Of a stretch of DNA of 64,000 nt, positions 1 to 12,863 are shown in pieces. Source of the DNA: Chytridium lagenaria (lineage: Eukaryota > Chytridiomycota > Chytridiomycetes > Chytridiales > Chytridiaceae); the NCBI GenBank assembly GCA_025449115.1, contig JAHLKC010000048.1, forward strand, positions 124,001 through 188,000, written 5' to 3'. How positions within the stretch are numbered: position 1 is the stretch's first letter; each line of letters opens with the position of its first letter. Below the pieces are notes generated by a model that was not told the DNA's origin, searched no databases, and worked only from the letters and a program-made list of their open reading frames with translations. The position numbers and the translations under genes were made by a program.

Positions 1-904
1 AGGTGGAGGCGGATTGAAGGACGGCGGCTTGACGGATTGTTTTGGTAAGAAGGGCTAAAGCATGCAGTCTTCTTTCTCGCTGATGGCAATATTTACACAA
101 GAGGTCGACGACATCCTAAAGCAACCAACATATAAAATAAAAAAGATCCTAGTCAAATTATGGCATAAACAAAGAAAAGAAGCTTTAAACAAAGAAACTT
201 ACCTTCGGATGCGCAATCGAAAAACCTAATATAACGCTCTCTAAATTCTCCATCCCACCCTTAAACATGGCAACTCCACTTCCTTTATCCTCCTTCTTAT
301 CCTCCCTCATCTCCTCATCCAATCTATCCGCAATTCCCGCCCACGCCCTCTCCACCTCCGACATCCAACAAATCACAACCGTATCTCCAAACGCATTTAC
401 AGCGTCCTCCGACACAATCTGCGCTGGAGCCGGGCGCGGCGTCGAGCTTGGGGTCACGGGTTCCCTTGTTGCATTCGACGAGAAGAACGATAGAAACAAA
501 GCGCGGGCTGCATCTATAATTGGCTTTTTCGTGGCGGCGAGAAAGACTGGACGAAGGAGTTGGCTCCAAAAAAGGGTGAGGAGATGATGCGGGGTTGAGT
601 GGAGAGGGGTTAATGCGTGGAGGTGGGCTATGCAGACGGATATTTTAGGATGGTTCCAGGCGGATGTTAGGGAGGAGTCTTGGGTTGGGAGGAAGGGATC
701 CATCGCGGTGGAGAGGTCGGTGAAGATGCGAAGGGATGGAGTGGACCCAAAGAGGGTAATGAGAGTTGTGATGGTGGATTTGCTGATGGATGTTGTGGAT
801 GATGCGGATGGATCTGGGGTTGGGAGATCGGTAGATGAGGTTTCAAGATCCTTTTTGAAGGAGATGAGCCATTGCTCTATGGCCTTTTCCTTGTCCTTTG
901 ACAT
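1..904 (-). CDS. Unrecognised protein, 3' end outside the window
   Basis: I do not recognise this protein. Exon 1 starts at an ATG at 904 and ends at 203 with a GTAAGT donor. An 87-nt intron with a TTTAG acceptor leads to a second exon from 115 that stays open to the window edge and reads HPKDVVDLLCKYCHQRE in frame. About 272 residues are visible. After the start there is a polar Ser/Thr/Pro stretch, roughly residues 20-45, then Leu-rich segments that look helical, and a Lys/Glu/Asp-rich acidic patch near residue 205. No signal peptide or membrane segment is evident. It diverges from the next gene, whose start is 274 bp away at 1178. The intron junction and continuous frame argue that it is a real gene; its function is unknown. 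Confidence 0.6.
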
Positions 905-1177
905 GTTAATGGATATAGGGTGGACAGATGAAGGGCTTGGGAGGTAAAATGCAGCACCCTGATATCAACAATCTCCCGACGTATTCTACCCTTGTTATGA
1001 ACCGTCTTTTCCTGATGTCGTGTCAATAATGCTCCGTCTATGAGTGTTGATGTCTGAAGCGGCAGATGAGCGGTGGTTTGGTTTAGTAATAATAGAAAAA
1101 TTGGCAAGTTGAGCTGACCAGACTACTTAAACCTTCAAGTTGCGCGTGGGGGCTTCAACTTTTCATTTATAGAAGGG

Positions 1178-3439
1178 ATGCGACAAGAGTCGTTACTATT
1201 ACCATACGAGCTCGCGGCTGAGGATGACCATCCTCTCTTTGACGAGCTTTGCTTTACATGTCGGGCTGGCGATTTAGATCGGGTAAATTATACCTCTTCA
1301 TACATGCATGCATGCATGCCTTGATCGAGCCATGAACTAACGCTGACTGAACGTATACCTTACTTCCAGATAAAGTATTTGGTTGAAGTCGAAGAAGGTA
1401 TCGTCCACCATACTTTCTACGAAATCTCACACCCGCTCTTCCTTTTGATGACAGTCCCACTGAACAGACGAGACAAATGGGACAGCACTCCGGTACGGCC
1501 TTTAAAATCCCCACTCTCTCTCATCCCAATCTAATCCTAATCTTTTCTCTTCAGCTTTATTACTCTGCGTGAGTTTTTCCACACCATCAATCATTCTCAC
1601 TAACCAACCTCCAGCTTGTGCGGTCAAATCGAAACAGCGCGATACCTCCTCTCTGTCGGCGCAAAATGCGATCCAACCACATTCGAAGGCGAGCGATGTT
1701 TCTATGGCGTAAGAAACTCCCTCTCTCCTCTCCCTTATAGCTAACCCTCCAATAAAGGCTCTCAACAATGAAATGCGTAACCTGCTTAAATCCTATCAAC
1801 TCAAAAAAACTCTCGACATCACCGCCGATTTCTCCATCTTCCTCACAAACCTTTTCCAAGAACCCCAGGACCGCTTCTCTGATGTCGTGTTTGTAAGTGT
1901 CACAGATAGTGTTTAAATGGGGTTGTTGATATGGGGTTGTTGATATGCGTTGTTTTGTTTTTAGAAACTTCCAAATTACTTTATCCCAGGAACCACCCAA
2001 TTCCCTATGATTCACGCTCATAAATGTATCGTTGCAGCGAGATGTCCGTATCTCGCTCGTCAATTTGCTTCAAAGTGGTTGAATGTGAAGACTATCCCTG
2101 TAAAGCATTATCGCGTCCATATGATTACACTACAGGCTATTCTCATGTGGTTCGTGTTTAAGGTGGTTTATGAGTAAAGTACTGATATGTGTTAGGATGT
2201 ATACGGGTCAAGTCACCGATAATCTTACCAACGATCAACTCAAAGACCTCGATTTCATATGCCGTCAATGGCGACTCACCCAACTCCAATCCCAAATCGA
2301 ACCTCTGATAGAACCTGAAACCGATGACGTTCTCCCATTTGCGCAAAAAAAGTCTGCTGGCGTTGTAACGCTCGACCCTAAAAGCGTTAAATCCGATCTC
2401 TCGGTTCTTGTTCAAGTGTTGACAGGTCCACACGGTCAAGCGTGGTGTGAAGAGGCATTGAAGATGAAGACAGCAGAGGTGGTCGAGGATGAAGAGTGGG
2501 AGCTGTTGAGGGCTTCACATCCGGATGTGGTTGTGAAGGTGGAGGAGAGATTATTTCCGTGTCATCGAGCGTTTTTGACGAGAAGTGAGTACTTTAAAGG
2601 GTTATTGATGGGGAGTTTTGTGGAGGCGCAAACGGAGGAAGAGGGCGTGGGATTGTTAAATATTGCGGTGGTGGATGACGAGGAAGTTTTTCGATGCGTT
2701 TTAGAATTTTTGTATACGGTGGGTAAACTCCCATTTTTGTGTTTATTGATATATCCATTTTCCCCTTTTCTGTATTGAATGTGCTAATGCGGATTCTTTT
2801 CTTTTTTTTCAATAGCATGATACAACGCGAATCCGAAAATCCATAGCGTTGAAAGTAATGGAAGCCGCCGACTTTTTACTCCTCCCACGTCTCAAAACTC
2901 TCGCTGTCATCTACCTCATGAATTTTACGAAAAGCCTCAAAGATGACCTTTATTTCAGCGAGGTTCCTCCGAAACTCATTGTCGGAGATGACGGTGAATA
3001 CATCCCAAGCGATACAACCCAACCCCCTGAAATCGATGACGAAGAAGAGGAGGAAAACGATGAAGAGTTTGATGATACCAACGATATCCTCCCACACCCC
3101 CATCTTCTTCTCCGCGCATCGTGGTCCATGAATCTCCCGCGTCTCGAACAGCATTTGACAAAGTTTTACGCTGAGAGACTGTGTGGACGGATAAGTCGGT
3201 CGATGGTGTTTAAGGAATTGATTCGGGATAGTTCTGAGAGTGTCAAAAATAGGGAGGAGGTGGATACGGTTATTTTTGTGGATGATTTGAGGTGGTGGAT
3301 TGGGAAGATACATGGGTTCGATGCTGGACCGCATGATGATGTTGGAGGGAGGGAGGATGTGGAGAGGAGGAGGGAGATGTATGTTTGGAAGATGGGGATG
3401 ATGGATGCCGTGTTGGCGGAGTTGGGGATTGATGCGTGA
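1178..3439 (+). CDS. ABTB1: Ankyrin-repeat and double BTB/POZ protein, ABTB1/BPOZ family
   Basis: This is a predicted cytosolic substrate adaptor of the BPOZ family; relatives bind CUL3 through BTB domains and have been linked to elongation factor 1A turnover. Splicing nine exons with canonical short introns gives about 580 residues with no frameshift. The N-terminal ankyrin region reads RRDKWDSTPLYYSALCGQIE and then TFEGERCFYGAL, both very close to the animal ABTB1 pattern. A first BTB domain follows (DVVFKLPNYFIP, then HAHKCIVAARCPYLARQF, MYTGQV). A second BTB follows, with DVVVKVEERLFPCHRAFLT and VLEFLYT. A Glu/Asp-rich insert (EIDDEEEEENDEEF) lies in the C-terminal third, around 3033-3075. 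The start at 1178 is the first ATG that leads into the ankyrin block. The last exon ends at a TGA at 3437. It is somewhat longer than the roughly 480-residue animal protein. Confidence in the family is high. Confidence 0.93.
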
Positions 3440-3686
3440 ATGTTTTTCTAATATACTGTGACTCGTTCTCTTCTTATGGGGGGTTTTTTTGGGTTGTTTT
3501 TCTAACAATAGAAATGGGAAGGGCACTGATTGTGTGGTTTATTGGTTATAATCCTTTCGGCCCTTGTTCTCTATATTAATCGAGCTCTAAAATGACGAGT
3601 AAATGGGAACTTGATAAAGGAACTGAATTGAATTGAAACTGGAAGCGCGCGAGGAAAAAGGAGTGATTGCGAACGAAAAAAAAGGT

Positions 3687-4990
3687 TTACAAAAACATGG
3701 TGATGAAGGAGATGGTGACGATAGTAAGAGAGAAGAGGACGGAAGAAGATTGGCAGGCGGCGCTAGTGGCGATTTTGTAGACAGATAATCGAGCAGGTGC
3801 ACCGCAAGTTTGGGTGAGGTTGCCGGAACATTTCATGAAGCAGTCGGTGTCCGGTTTAATAATGGTGGGGTTAGTGTATCCACACCAACATTCTATTATA
3901 TAAGAAGGTTATTCAAAACAAAATTGCGGTTGCAACACGAAAGTTTAAATAAAATAAAATAAATCTTACCTTTTCCATACTCTAACCCAGCGTACGTGAA
4001 GCCACCATCTTTGCATTCTTGGGTGCAACGGGGAATGGTCATTGAGGAGTTGCTGAAGGAAACTCGGACGTTGAGAATGCGTGTTGGTAAGGGGTTTTCG
4101 GCACATCCGACGTATTGTATAGAGGAGGTGTTGGGAAGGCTAGAATTTGACGTGCATATTAAATATGGTGAAGTGAAAAAAAACAAAAAAAAAAACAAAA
4201 AAAAACACCGCCAAACATATTCAATAAAATGATAAAAATGAGCAAAGGGACAAGGGAAGAGACAGTGCTCACAAGTACTGAATTTGAACTTTAGGAGACA
4301 CTCCGTAGACCGAGAGTCTAAAATCACCGCCGCAAATGGTATTTGGGTCACGAGACAGGTGCGATTGCATTCACTTTCAGCGCCTTGTCAAAAGTGATCC
4401 TATTGTCGCAATAGCATTCCTGTCAAGATGATGTAAGAAAAAGGTATTAACAATTTAAAAAAAAAGGGATCAATCCCATTCCACTTCTAATAATATGGCT
4501 TTGAAGTTTATCCTTTCAGAAGGGGTGGTAAATATGGTCCTAGCCAATTATTTCAATGGTAGTTCCTGGTCCAATACAATGATCCTTATTTCCATCTCAT
4601 CGCATAGCATACGCAGAGACTTGATGTTTAAGGTAGATTATTCTTACACCAGCGTACTCGCTTCCAGAGTATGGGTACCCGAGATCAGAGCAGGTTTTCG
4701 TGCATTGCTGAATGGTGTTGAGAGGTCCCTGGTAACCTAAAAAGACCATTGAGCGAGGGTTTCCCTTGTCGATGTAGCATCCCTATTATTTTGCAGTATT
4801 AGAATCGACCGGATGAACAGAGCATGCAGTTGTTTGAGTGAATGACAAATGAATGAACAAGGGTGTTCACCTCGTAAGCATAACCAGATGGAGCGGCATT
4901 GGATCCTTGCGACTGCGCAAGCACGAATGATGATGGCATTATTGATGATGTCGCCATGACTACGACGGCCGACATAAGCATGAGCTGCAT
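3687..4990 (-). CDS. Two-WSC-domain GPI-anchored cell-surface protein
   Basis: This is a predicted extracellular wall or surface protein. WSC domains are Cys-rich carbohydrate-binding modules found in fungal wall sensors. The start at 4990 gives a signal peptide (MQLMLMSAVVVMATSSIM). The first WSC domain reads GCYIDKGNPRSMVFLGYQG, then QQCTKTCSDLGYPYSGSEYAG and ECYCDNRI. The second begins YVGCAENPLPTR and continues CTQECKDGGFTYAGLEYGKE and CWCGYTNPT. After the last WSC Cys cluster (TQTCGAPARLSVYKI) there is a small-residue stretch and a hydrophobic tail ending ITMFL, as expected for GPI attachment; there is no kinase or TM-plus-cytosolic tail. GTGTAAGA and similar donors give short introns. 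In the first WSC domain two single bases appear to be missing, near 4388 and 4353: the Cys pattern NRTC then RDPNTICGGDFRLSVYG moves through three frames. Given errors elsewhere, a sequencing fault is likelier than a dead gene. Confidence 0.82.
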
Positions 4991-5648
4991 GACCTTCTAA
5001 TAAAAAAAGGCGCAAACAGTAATACGGATAACGGATATCACAGTTGCACATAATTGTCATTCATTTCATTTATTATTATTACTAAAATAAATATCAAAAA
5101 TAATCATCATTTCTTTTTTAAAAATAAAATAAATAAACACAACGTGCTTTACCATTTTCACTCTGAGTCTGTTGAGCCGAAATTTAAACGAAGGCGTGAA
5201 TTAAAATGTATGAATTATGAATTTATGATGATGGTCATATCGAGTGCGTAAAATATGTAGAGGTAGTGATGGGGTGGGGGTCATAACAACGTAGTCACGT
5301 CTATGGCATGAGAATGTTGTTGTTTCATAGTGTGTTCTTTTCTGGAGAGATGCTTTCAACCTTCTTCTTCTTTGTCGTCATCGTGTAAATGGGGAGTATC
5401 GAATGCTGCATCCTTTGACACTATTTAGCATCTTCACTTATTAAAACAAAGCTTAGCGAGTTCTCGACCATGGATTGAGTTCAGAGTTTTATTGAACTTG
5501 TCAGAAAAAAAAGACTGACCGAGACACATTCCGGGCAAAAATCGTTCTCACTCAACGGCGCCGTCATCAAAGGATCCCAGCAAGACTGAAGGGTGGACCG
5601 AGATATCAAATAGGACGGAGGGGCTATCAAGTCCTCTTAACATCAGTC
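4991..5648. other. Intergenic, AT-rich
   Basis: Shared upstream region of the WSC gene (-) and the low-complexity gene (+). AT-rich runs lie near 5060-5150. No RNA gene or convincing coding exon was seen, though a short 5' exon of the downstream gene could end before the CATCAG at 5646. Confidence 0.5.
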
Positions 5649-8600
5649 ATGGACTTTCTCAACCGTCTGCGCTCACGGTCCCGCGTCCGAAAGCGACAAA
5701 AGCATTGTCGCTGTTGAAGACAGGGACCCAACAAAAGACTGGATCTATCACCCTTTGACGACATGTTCCAGACCAGAAACTAAAGAACCTCTACCAGAAA
5801 GGCGTGGATCATGGATTAGCACAAAGCGAAGGATGTCGTTTATTCGAAACAAATCAGAGGAGCCAGAATCTCAACCACCTGCACCTGTCGTTTCTGGTGA
5901 TCGAGGTCGCAGTCCTAGCAAGATTGGACCACCTCCGCCTCGTTCAACGTCGACATTACCTGATGACGAAGAGGAAGAGTATGAGGAGGGGGACGAGGAG
6001 GTGGAGCAAAGAAAGCCAGACGCAGTGTCTATGAAGGCTTTACCAAGCCGGACGGCGTCATTAGCTGTTACACCTGCATCCGCACCTTCATCGGCTCCCG
6101 CACCTTCATCCGCTCCTGCACCTTCATCAGCTGAATCTACACCACCAGGCACTCCCAAGGAGAACAAAAGGGCATCCATTACTTTCCCCTCACGGGTTTT
6201 TATGCGAGGGAAGGCGGAAAAAGAAGGAACTCTTGGCCGGGCACGTCCACCCACTCCAAGGACCCACTCTCTCCATGAACCGAATGATGATAACACGGAA
6301 AAGACATCACCCACTGCTAAAACCTGAAGAATCTTCGAAACGCTTTTCGAACCCTCTGTTGGTTTTCCAAAAGGCCAAACAACAGCAACAGCAACAATCA
6401 TCCATCACAATCGCACCCTCTCCATCAAATACTTCCTCATCACCATCCACATCACCCTCACAACCGACACAACCTTCTAAAATCACAATTACACCAGCAC
6501 AAACTCCAACCACATCGACCCCAACCTCCCCACCTCAACAACCGCAAGCCCCCGTCCCTCCACCCCCGGCCACAACCCGTCCAACCATAACTCTCCCGAC
6601 CTCCGCTAGCCGCACCAATTCCACAACAATCACCGCAACCCCTTCAAAAGACCAAAACCCGCGTCTGCGCAAATCCCATTCCACAGGCACCCTCACCTCC
6701 AACTCATTCAGAGTTTGGGCATATTGGTGGTCGTTCTTTGCGTGGGCGCCTGTGCTTTGGAAACTGGGATTACCGAAACCGAGAAAGGATGAGAGTGGGA
6801 ATATGGTGTTTTTACCGAGGATGAGTAGCTTGGAGAGTGATAATGCTGTAGCGAGACGTGGGGTTTTCACTCCGTCGGTTGCGGGGAAGACAAGGAAGGG
6901 AGAGGGGGAGGCGGGGTTATCGAGGACACAGAGTTTGCCGATTATAAGTGTTCGACAAAATACGGATTTGACATATGGGTATGCCTTTGCCTTTTCTTTT
7001 TTTAACTGCCAATACGTTATATCACATTTTTTTTACATGTTCTTATTTATATGCTGTTAATGCTGCAATACGTTATGGTCTATTTGATTCTAATGCTTGA
7101 AACAAAAACAAAACAAACAAACTCAAAAACTTAAAAACTACAGCCGCTACAGAGCTACCCTGGGGATCAAGCGCTCCGACACCGACAGCACAACAGTCGA
7201 AGACAGCAACGCCCTTCTCCGTCCAACCGATGCTTCCGTCATGCGTTGGCAATCTGGTAGTCGTCGTCGCTACCGTTCAAAATCCAATGACCGTTCCAAC
7301 TCTCCCCACGAGTCCATCCCGACCACCCCCCCTCTCCTCGCCGCCGCTGTCGAATCCCCGCCTTCCCGCGTTGTCAACGCCAAGCCGTATTCGTTTGGTC
7401 GATACACGGAGGAGGAGGCTCCGAAAAAGGAACGAAAGTTGGGGCTTTTCGCGTGGAAACGGAAAGACGGGGAGGAGGCGAGGCTTTTGGAGGAGCATGA
7501 GAATCAGAATGGATGGGGGAGGTCGGATGATGAAAGGAGGGGTGGTGAGACTTCTTCGGATGAAGATCGTCTTCAAAGACATGCTTCGATTGGGTCACAT
7601 CGTTCACGGAGGTCCGAGGATGGACGTGGAAGACGGAGAGGAAAACCTTTAAGTGATTTTGATGAAATCGAGCTTGAGGATCGGCATCGAAGACGTTCGG
7701 GTGCATCACTCCTTCCCTCTCATCTCCACTCCTCGCCGTCCTCCACATCCTCATCGTCAACTCTCCCTAGCATGAACCACCACGAAGACCGACGTGGCCG
7801 GAGTCTCACAGCCCGGACACTTCCTCCACCTTCATCGGAAGAATGGAAATCGGATGCTAGAGGTGCGATTGTAATGGTTGATCGGAAATCATCAACGGAA
7901 CGGAGAAGCATGAGTAGGGATGGGTCGGTTAAACGAACACGATCGGTTGTGAGAGTGGTTTCGGCGGCACCGAGTGTGGCAGCGGAAAATTATTCAGAGG
8001 ACACCGTTTTCGCACCTGCTCGGAGGTCATCGGAGGCGAGACGGGGGATCTCTGTGCAGCCTGTCGTGGCTGCGCCGGTAAAGAAGGATTATGCTTGGGA
8101 TGAGAAGGAGTTGTCGTCTATGGCTTCAGTCCCCAAATCCGCAGACAGGTCAAAAAGTGGTGACGGGTAAGCTTCATTCGTAACCCTCTCTCTTTTCCTG
8201 CGAAGGCACTTTGACTGTTCTAACCTTTTTTCACATAGCCGTTTCAATGCCGATCGCACATCCGGTCTCTCCACCCTCCCCAAGGAATCTGGCTGGTCCA
8301 CAACCCCAGCCCGCACATCTTACTGGCAAGAAAAAACCAACCAGGTCCGAAAAAACGAAGACAATCTTCTTTCCTCGCTTTCGAACGTCCAACGCACCCC
8401 AGACACCGTCGCCCAAGAAAACGGCTACGACACGCCCAGCGCTGTCACCACCGTACCAACACAACAACCCATCGCCACGTCCCCCATCACCGCCTCATAC
8501 AACCTCCCCATCACTTACGTCCCAAAATCTAAACCCCGCGGCACATCCCCCGTCAAACCCCGTCGTCAAGCCCCATCCACTGCCCCACTGAACGCTCGCA

Positions 8601-10189
8601 GCACGTTCATGGCACCGTCCAACACGGCGTCGTCGACTCTGCCGTTACCCGCGAATGCAACGAATCATTTAGCGCGGAAACCTACAAACGCCGGAGGGGT
8701 GAGAGCTGTTGGTGGGACTGTAATGGTGGCGAGGACGGTGAATGTGTTGCCGAGGGGAATGGAGGAGAGGGTTGTGGTGGATATGGCGACATCGCCAGCG
8801 TCGTTTGGAAATGCGAGTCCTATGGATGGGATGACGGTTGTGCCGGCCGTTGAAACAAAGTAATGTGTTTTCATTAAATCATGGTTTATTAACGTTGTCT
8901 TTCTTAGGATTGTTCGACCCGAAAAACTACCTAACCTTGCGTACCACGGTCACGATGTGGATAAAGTCGTCGGAGTTCCCGTCATGGTGAATCTCCGTGC
9001 AACCGCTCATCCCAAAGAAGACACTGACATTGTTGGCGTCCCTGTCATGGTGAATCTTCGTGCAACCGCTAAACCCAAAGAAGACAACGAGATTGTAGGA
9101 GTCCCCGTCACCGTCAATCTGAATGCAACCGCTCACCCCGATGACGACAAAACCCCGATTACCATCACCGGCGGTCAAGGCATCGTCATCACAACTCAAG
9201 CTCCCCACCCCGACGCCCACGTCACCGCTCTTCCAGCTAAACCCAACGTTGCAGCACCCGTCGTATCTGAAACCCCTGTTAAAATTATTGGCGGGCAGGG
9301 GGTCATCACTACAGTACCTATGTCGACGAGTGAGTCGCTTGAGCTGGAAAAATAAGGCGAATAAGGGGACTGTCACGCCGAATGCGGGGAGCCCAGAGAA
9401 GACGACGACGTCGGCGTCACTGAAGGGGAGGACTTATCCAGTTTATGTTAATGGATTGACAATTTATGGGGGTATGCCCATGTCGATGTCACCAAATCCT
9501 ATAACACCTGAACCGGATTCGGCGGAGGAGGAGAAGCAGAAACCGGTGGTGCTGTTGGGTGGCGAAGGGGACCGGAAGATGAAGAAACAAGAACGGTAAG
9601 GAATGTCTGATTAAATACTTGGCTGCGAGCCTTTTGCTGACTGTCTCCTTTTTTGTTTGGTAGACTTAGCCCTCGTCGTAACATGCCTCCAGGCGAAGTG
9701 CCGCCACTTCCCACTAGCCCTCTTAACCCTCAATCCTCTCCTCCTGGTAGCCCTCCCAGAGTCCGCACTCCCCCGAAATTGACCCTCTCCCCCAAAACTC
9801 CCATATCCACAAGCCCGTTGTTGATGAAACAGGATGTTTTCGTAGCGAACACGGATCGCATTGCAGAACGCATGGTAGAGGAGGTGGATACTGATGAGTT
9901 TAATGCGTTTAACAAGGCTCACTTAAATGAAACGCCGGACGTGTAAGTCATTTTCCCTCGTTCTGTTCATTTGTAGCAGTCTTTACACCAAGATTAATTT
10001 TTGTTAATTTGAAGAACCATGATGTCGTTGACAGAGCTCGCTCTTAAAAGCTCAACTCCTCAATCTGCACTCCTCCCTACCATCGCCATGACGCCGCTTG
10101 AACCGTTGTACGAAGAAGTTGATCTTCTCCCTCAAAATTTTGACGAGCAACCGCCTTTGCCGAAGCCATTTGCTGAGGTTCGACCATAA
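5649..10189 (+). CDS. Long low-complexity protein with internal repeats, unrecognised
   Basis: I do not recognise a family. Splicing at least five short introns gives roughly 1,350 residues rich in Ser, Pro, Thr and charged residues. From the N-terminus there is MDFLNRLRSRSRVR, an acidic Glu/Asp run near 5965, Ala-Pro-Ser repeats at 6070-6130, a poly-Gln tract near 6385, and one aromatic hydrophobic segment (RVWAYWWSFFAWAPVLWKL, near 6710) that could be membrane-associated. Later come Arg/Ser-rich regions, a 21-residue tandem repeat at 8960-9148, and a Pro-rich tail ending PPLPKPFAEVRP. Donors and acceptors join cleanly at about 6978/7141, 8167/8240, 8861/8909, 9598/9664 and 9942/10016. Three frame breaks occur: after the putative start near 5690, in an AAAA run at 6319, and in an AAAAA run at 9348; the last two fit homopolymer errors. 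The start is uncertain, because an upstream exon is possible. Confidence 0.62.
8958..9148 (+). repeat. Three tandem 21-residue coding repeats
   Basis: Three consecutive 63-bp units encode variants of VGVPVMVNLRATAHPKED separated by DT-DI or DN-EI type linkers. The third copy is more diverged (VTVNLNATAHPDDD). Downstream, a second pair reads ITGGQGIVITT and IIGGQGVITTV. The alternation of hydrophobic and polar residues suggests short beta-strand units; no known repeat family is recognised. Confidence 0.8.
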
Positions 10190-11036
10190 TGGTCGGTTCC
10201 TGTAAAGCAGGAGGTGGAAGCATCGAAGGCCGTCGAGCGGCTGATAATTTAAGCGAATGATATGCCTGTGTTTGAATGTTGATAGATGTTCAACTCAATT
10301 TTTGAGATCCTCGTTGAAGGTTCTTTAGAAGCCGTGTTCTTGATAATTACATATTCCCATTTATTTACCCTCCTCACGTTTTGTCCCTAACACCTTTGAG
10401 TGAGGGAAATGAATGAATGAATTCTTCCTTTTATCCTATACCGATTACCAAATCTTTGTTTCGCGTTCCGAGACTGTGGTTATAGAGAAGAAAACGGCCG
10501 GGCTCTTGAATCCAGACCAGAGGATACTAGGACCCGTCCCTTAAATACAGCCGGATAAAAGGATGAATTCCTTCGGAAAAATTTGTAAAAACAAAAATCT
10601 TTTTTTGGCTGTCGTCACGCTGGTTGCAAAAGGAGGCAAGGGAAGAAGGGCTTCTTTCTTTCCTTTTCGCATTCAGCACACAACTGGGGTGGTGATCTTC
10701 ATCTCAGGTGAGTCCGTCATCCAGAAGGTGGTCGACACACACCTCCATCCATCATATCGTCATTTGTTTCTAAGTCCCCACTCCATACTTGCCTTAATTG
10801 CTTTAAATCATGCGATCATTTTTGCCTTTTCGTTTCTGATCATAATTCGTTGTTTCTCCCACCGTCCGCCACAAACCTGGTGATCGCGCTGTATTCGGCT
10901 GTCTCCTCGCGGATCCAAAAAAAATCATTCAACGCTCCCAATTACCCATCTCCTCACCTCCATTTCCAACGACCCTTCCCATTTTGAAGGTTGAAACGAA
11001 ACAAGGAAAAAAAGCTATCGGCGAGAAACATCAAAC
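10190..11036. other. Intergenic
   Basis: Terminator region of the low-complexity gene and promoter region of the MBOAT gene. Open frames here, such as the one at 10563, lack homology or splice support. Purine-rich and A-rich runs precede the MBOAT start. Confidence 0.5.
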
Positions 11037-12863
11037 ATGCTCGATCAAGAGCTGGAAAAGATTGCATTGGATTTGAGCGTGCCTATTGATTCCCTCAAAG
11101 CAGGCGTTGGACTGATTTGTACGTTTAGCATTGTTTTAAACCCGTCCCATCTTAACCCTTTTCACCAGCTTCCTACCTTTTCGCGATACTCTTCTCCTTG
11201 ATTCCCGCAAAGGCCGTCTCGATTCGCCATGCCTTCTCCATCTTGACTTCAATAGCAACATTCATGGTTCTTTTCGACTACTCGGGAATCCTTGAAGTCG
11301 TTGGAACGTCCCTTGCTGTCTACTTGATCGCACTCTATGGAAAGACAAACAAGAGAATGCCTATTGTTACTTTCGCTGTCGTTATGGGCCATTTAAGTTT
11401 TGCGTAAGTGCCCTTTCGACATTGCTGCATGTTCAGAATATAGAGGTATCAGTGGATACTGATGACGGCTTTGCTTGACAGCTTGCTTCGGACGCAGGTC
11501 TTTGCCACTGACAGTGCGAGGTTTGATGTAACTGCTCCTATGATGGTGCTGGTCATCAAGTTATCGGCGTTTGGATGGAGCGTCCATGATGCTACTCGCC
11601 CTGAATCGGTATGATAACAGCCTTTTGTCTTTGTCAAGAGTATGTTTCTAAAGCATGAATTGATGTCATTAGGAACTTTCGAAAGAGCAAAAGATTAAGG
11701 CTGTTTACAAGTTCCCATCACTTTTGGAGGTAAGTATCGCGTCCAACCTTCATTTTTAATCAATGAAGTGATAATAACGCTCTGGATAGTATTTCGGCTT
11801 TGTCTTCTTCTTCCCCAGTTTCCTCGTCGGGCCTGCTCTCGAGTTCCGCGACTACCAGGCCTTCATCAACGTCGAAGCTCCCTTTGACCAAATGCCGTCC
11901 CGCATCATCCCCGTCCTTACTTCTCTTTTCTGGGCTGCAGTGGCGCTCTTCCTCTACGTCAAATGCGCTGTCCCCTGGAGCTTCTACTGGGCTCTTACCC
12001 CTGAATACCTTCAACTCAGCATTTTCCAGCGATGGTGTTTCTTGCAAATGGCTGGATTTGTGTCAAGAACCAAGTTTTACGTTGCGTGGAAACTTTCTGA
12101 AGGTGCATGTAATCTTACGGGAATTGGATACAGTGGTAAAGATCCTGTGACTGGAAAGCATGTTTGGACTAGAGCGAACAATGTGAACCTTGTTGGAGTG
12201 GAGCTTGGAGATAATGCAAAGACCATCTTTGATGCATGGAATCAGAAGACTGCTAGTTGGTTGAGAAACTATGTTTATTTGAGAATGACTCCCCCTGGAA
12301 AGAAGCCGCATCCCATGGTGGCAATCATCACATATATGGTTTCTGCTTTCTGGCATGGATTTTGTAAGTGGCATTGCTTTTGCTGTTTTATTGCTGTATT
12401 AGTGTTTGTGCTTTCTCATCCTGAACGCTTACATTCCTACTTTTCTAAAGACCCTGGATACTATTTGACATTCTTTGCCGGCGCCTTCCTCAACCTCGCC
12501 GGCCGAAACATGCGCCGTTCGGTCCGTCCTATCTTCATGGGCCCATCCAAGCTCGCCTTCCTGAAACCCATTTACGACGTTCTCGGCTGGTTTTTCAGTC
12601 TCTCCTCTGTCAACTTCCTCGTGGCTCCTTTCCAAGTCTGGTCGCTTTCCGCCTCTCTGCATATCTGGTCATCTGTCGGGTACATCCCGGTCATTGTCAT
12701 CTTCTTTTTAGGAGGCGGCATTGAGGTCACTGGTTTTGGAGCGGTTGTGAGGAGCTTTGGAAGGGCGGTTGGAGCGACCTATGGGAAGCCGACTGAAGTG
12801 AAGGTTGCGTTGGAGAATGGGTCTGCCATGGATTGGCAAATGGATCTGCAAACGGACACATGA
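11037..12863 (+). CDS. ALE1: MBOAT lysophospholipid acyltransferase, ALE1/LPCAT-like
   Basis: This is a predicted endoplasmic-reticulum acyltransferase that transfers acyl groups from acyl-CoA to lysophospholipids (Lands cycle remodelling). Six exons join without frameshift into a multi-TM protein of about 480 residues. Family landmarks are visible. FPSFLVGPALEFRDYQAFI is the conserved block after the first TM set. WNQKTASWLRNYVYLRM carries the conserved Asn/Arg motif. SAFWHGFYPGYYLTFF carries the presumed catalytic His, and its codons are split by an intron whose GTAAGT donor lies at about 12365. Hydrophobic segments continue to about 12740, followed by a hydrophilic tail. The start at 11037 (MLDQELEKIALDLSVPIDSL) is the only ATG that gives the usual short N-terminal helix before the first TM. 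Yeast ALE1 is longer at its C-terminus. Assignment to ALE1 rather than another LPCAT/MBOAT member rests on overall similarity. Confidence 0.93.

Noticed and set aside
1297..1320. CATG repeat (CATACATGCATGCATGCATGCC) as a regulatory palindrome
   Set aside because: It lies inside the first intron of the ABTB1 gene and looks like a simple tandem repeat.
9320..9368. A GTGAGT...AAG segment at 9330-9365 as a very short intron
   Set aside because: Splicing it does not restore the downstream frame. Removing one A from the AAAAA run does, so an indel is the simpler explanation.
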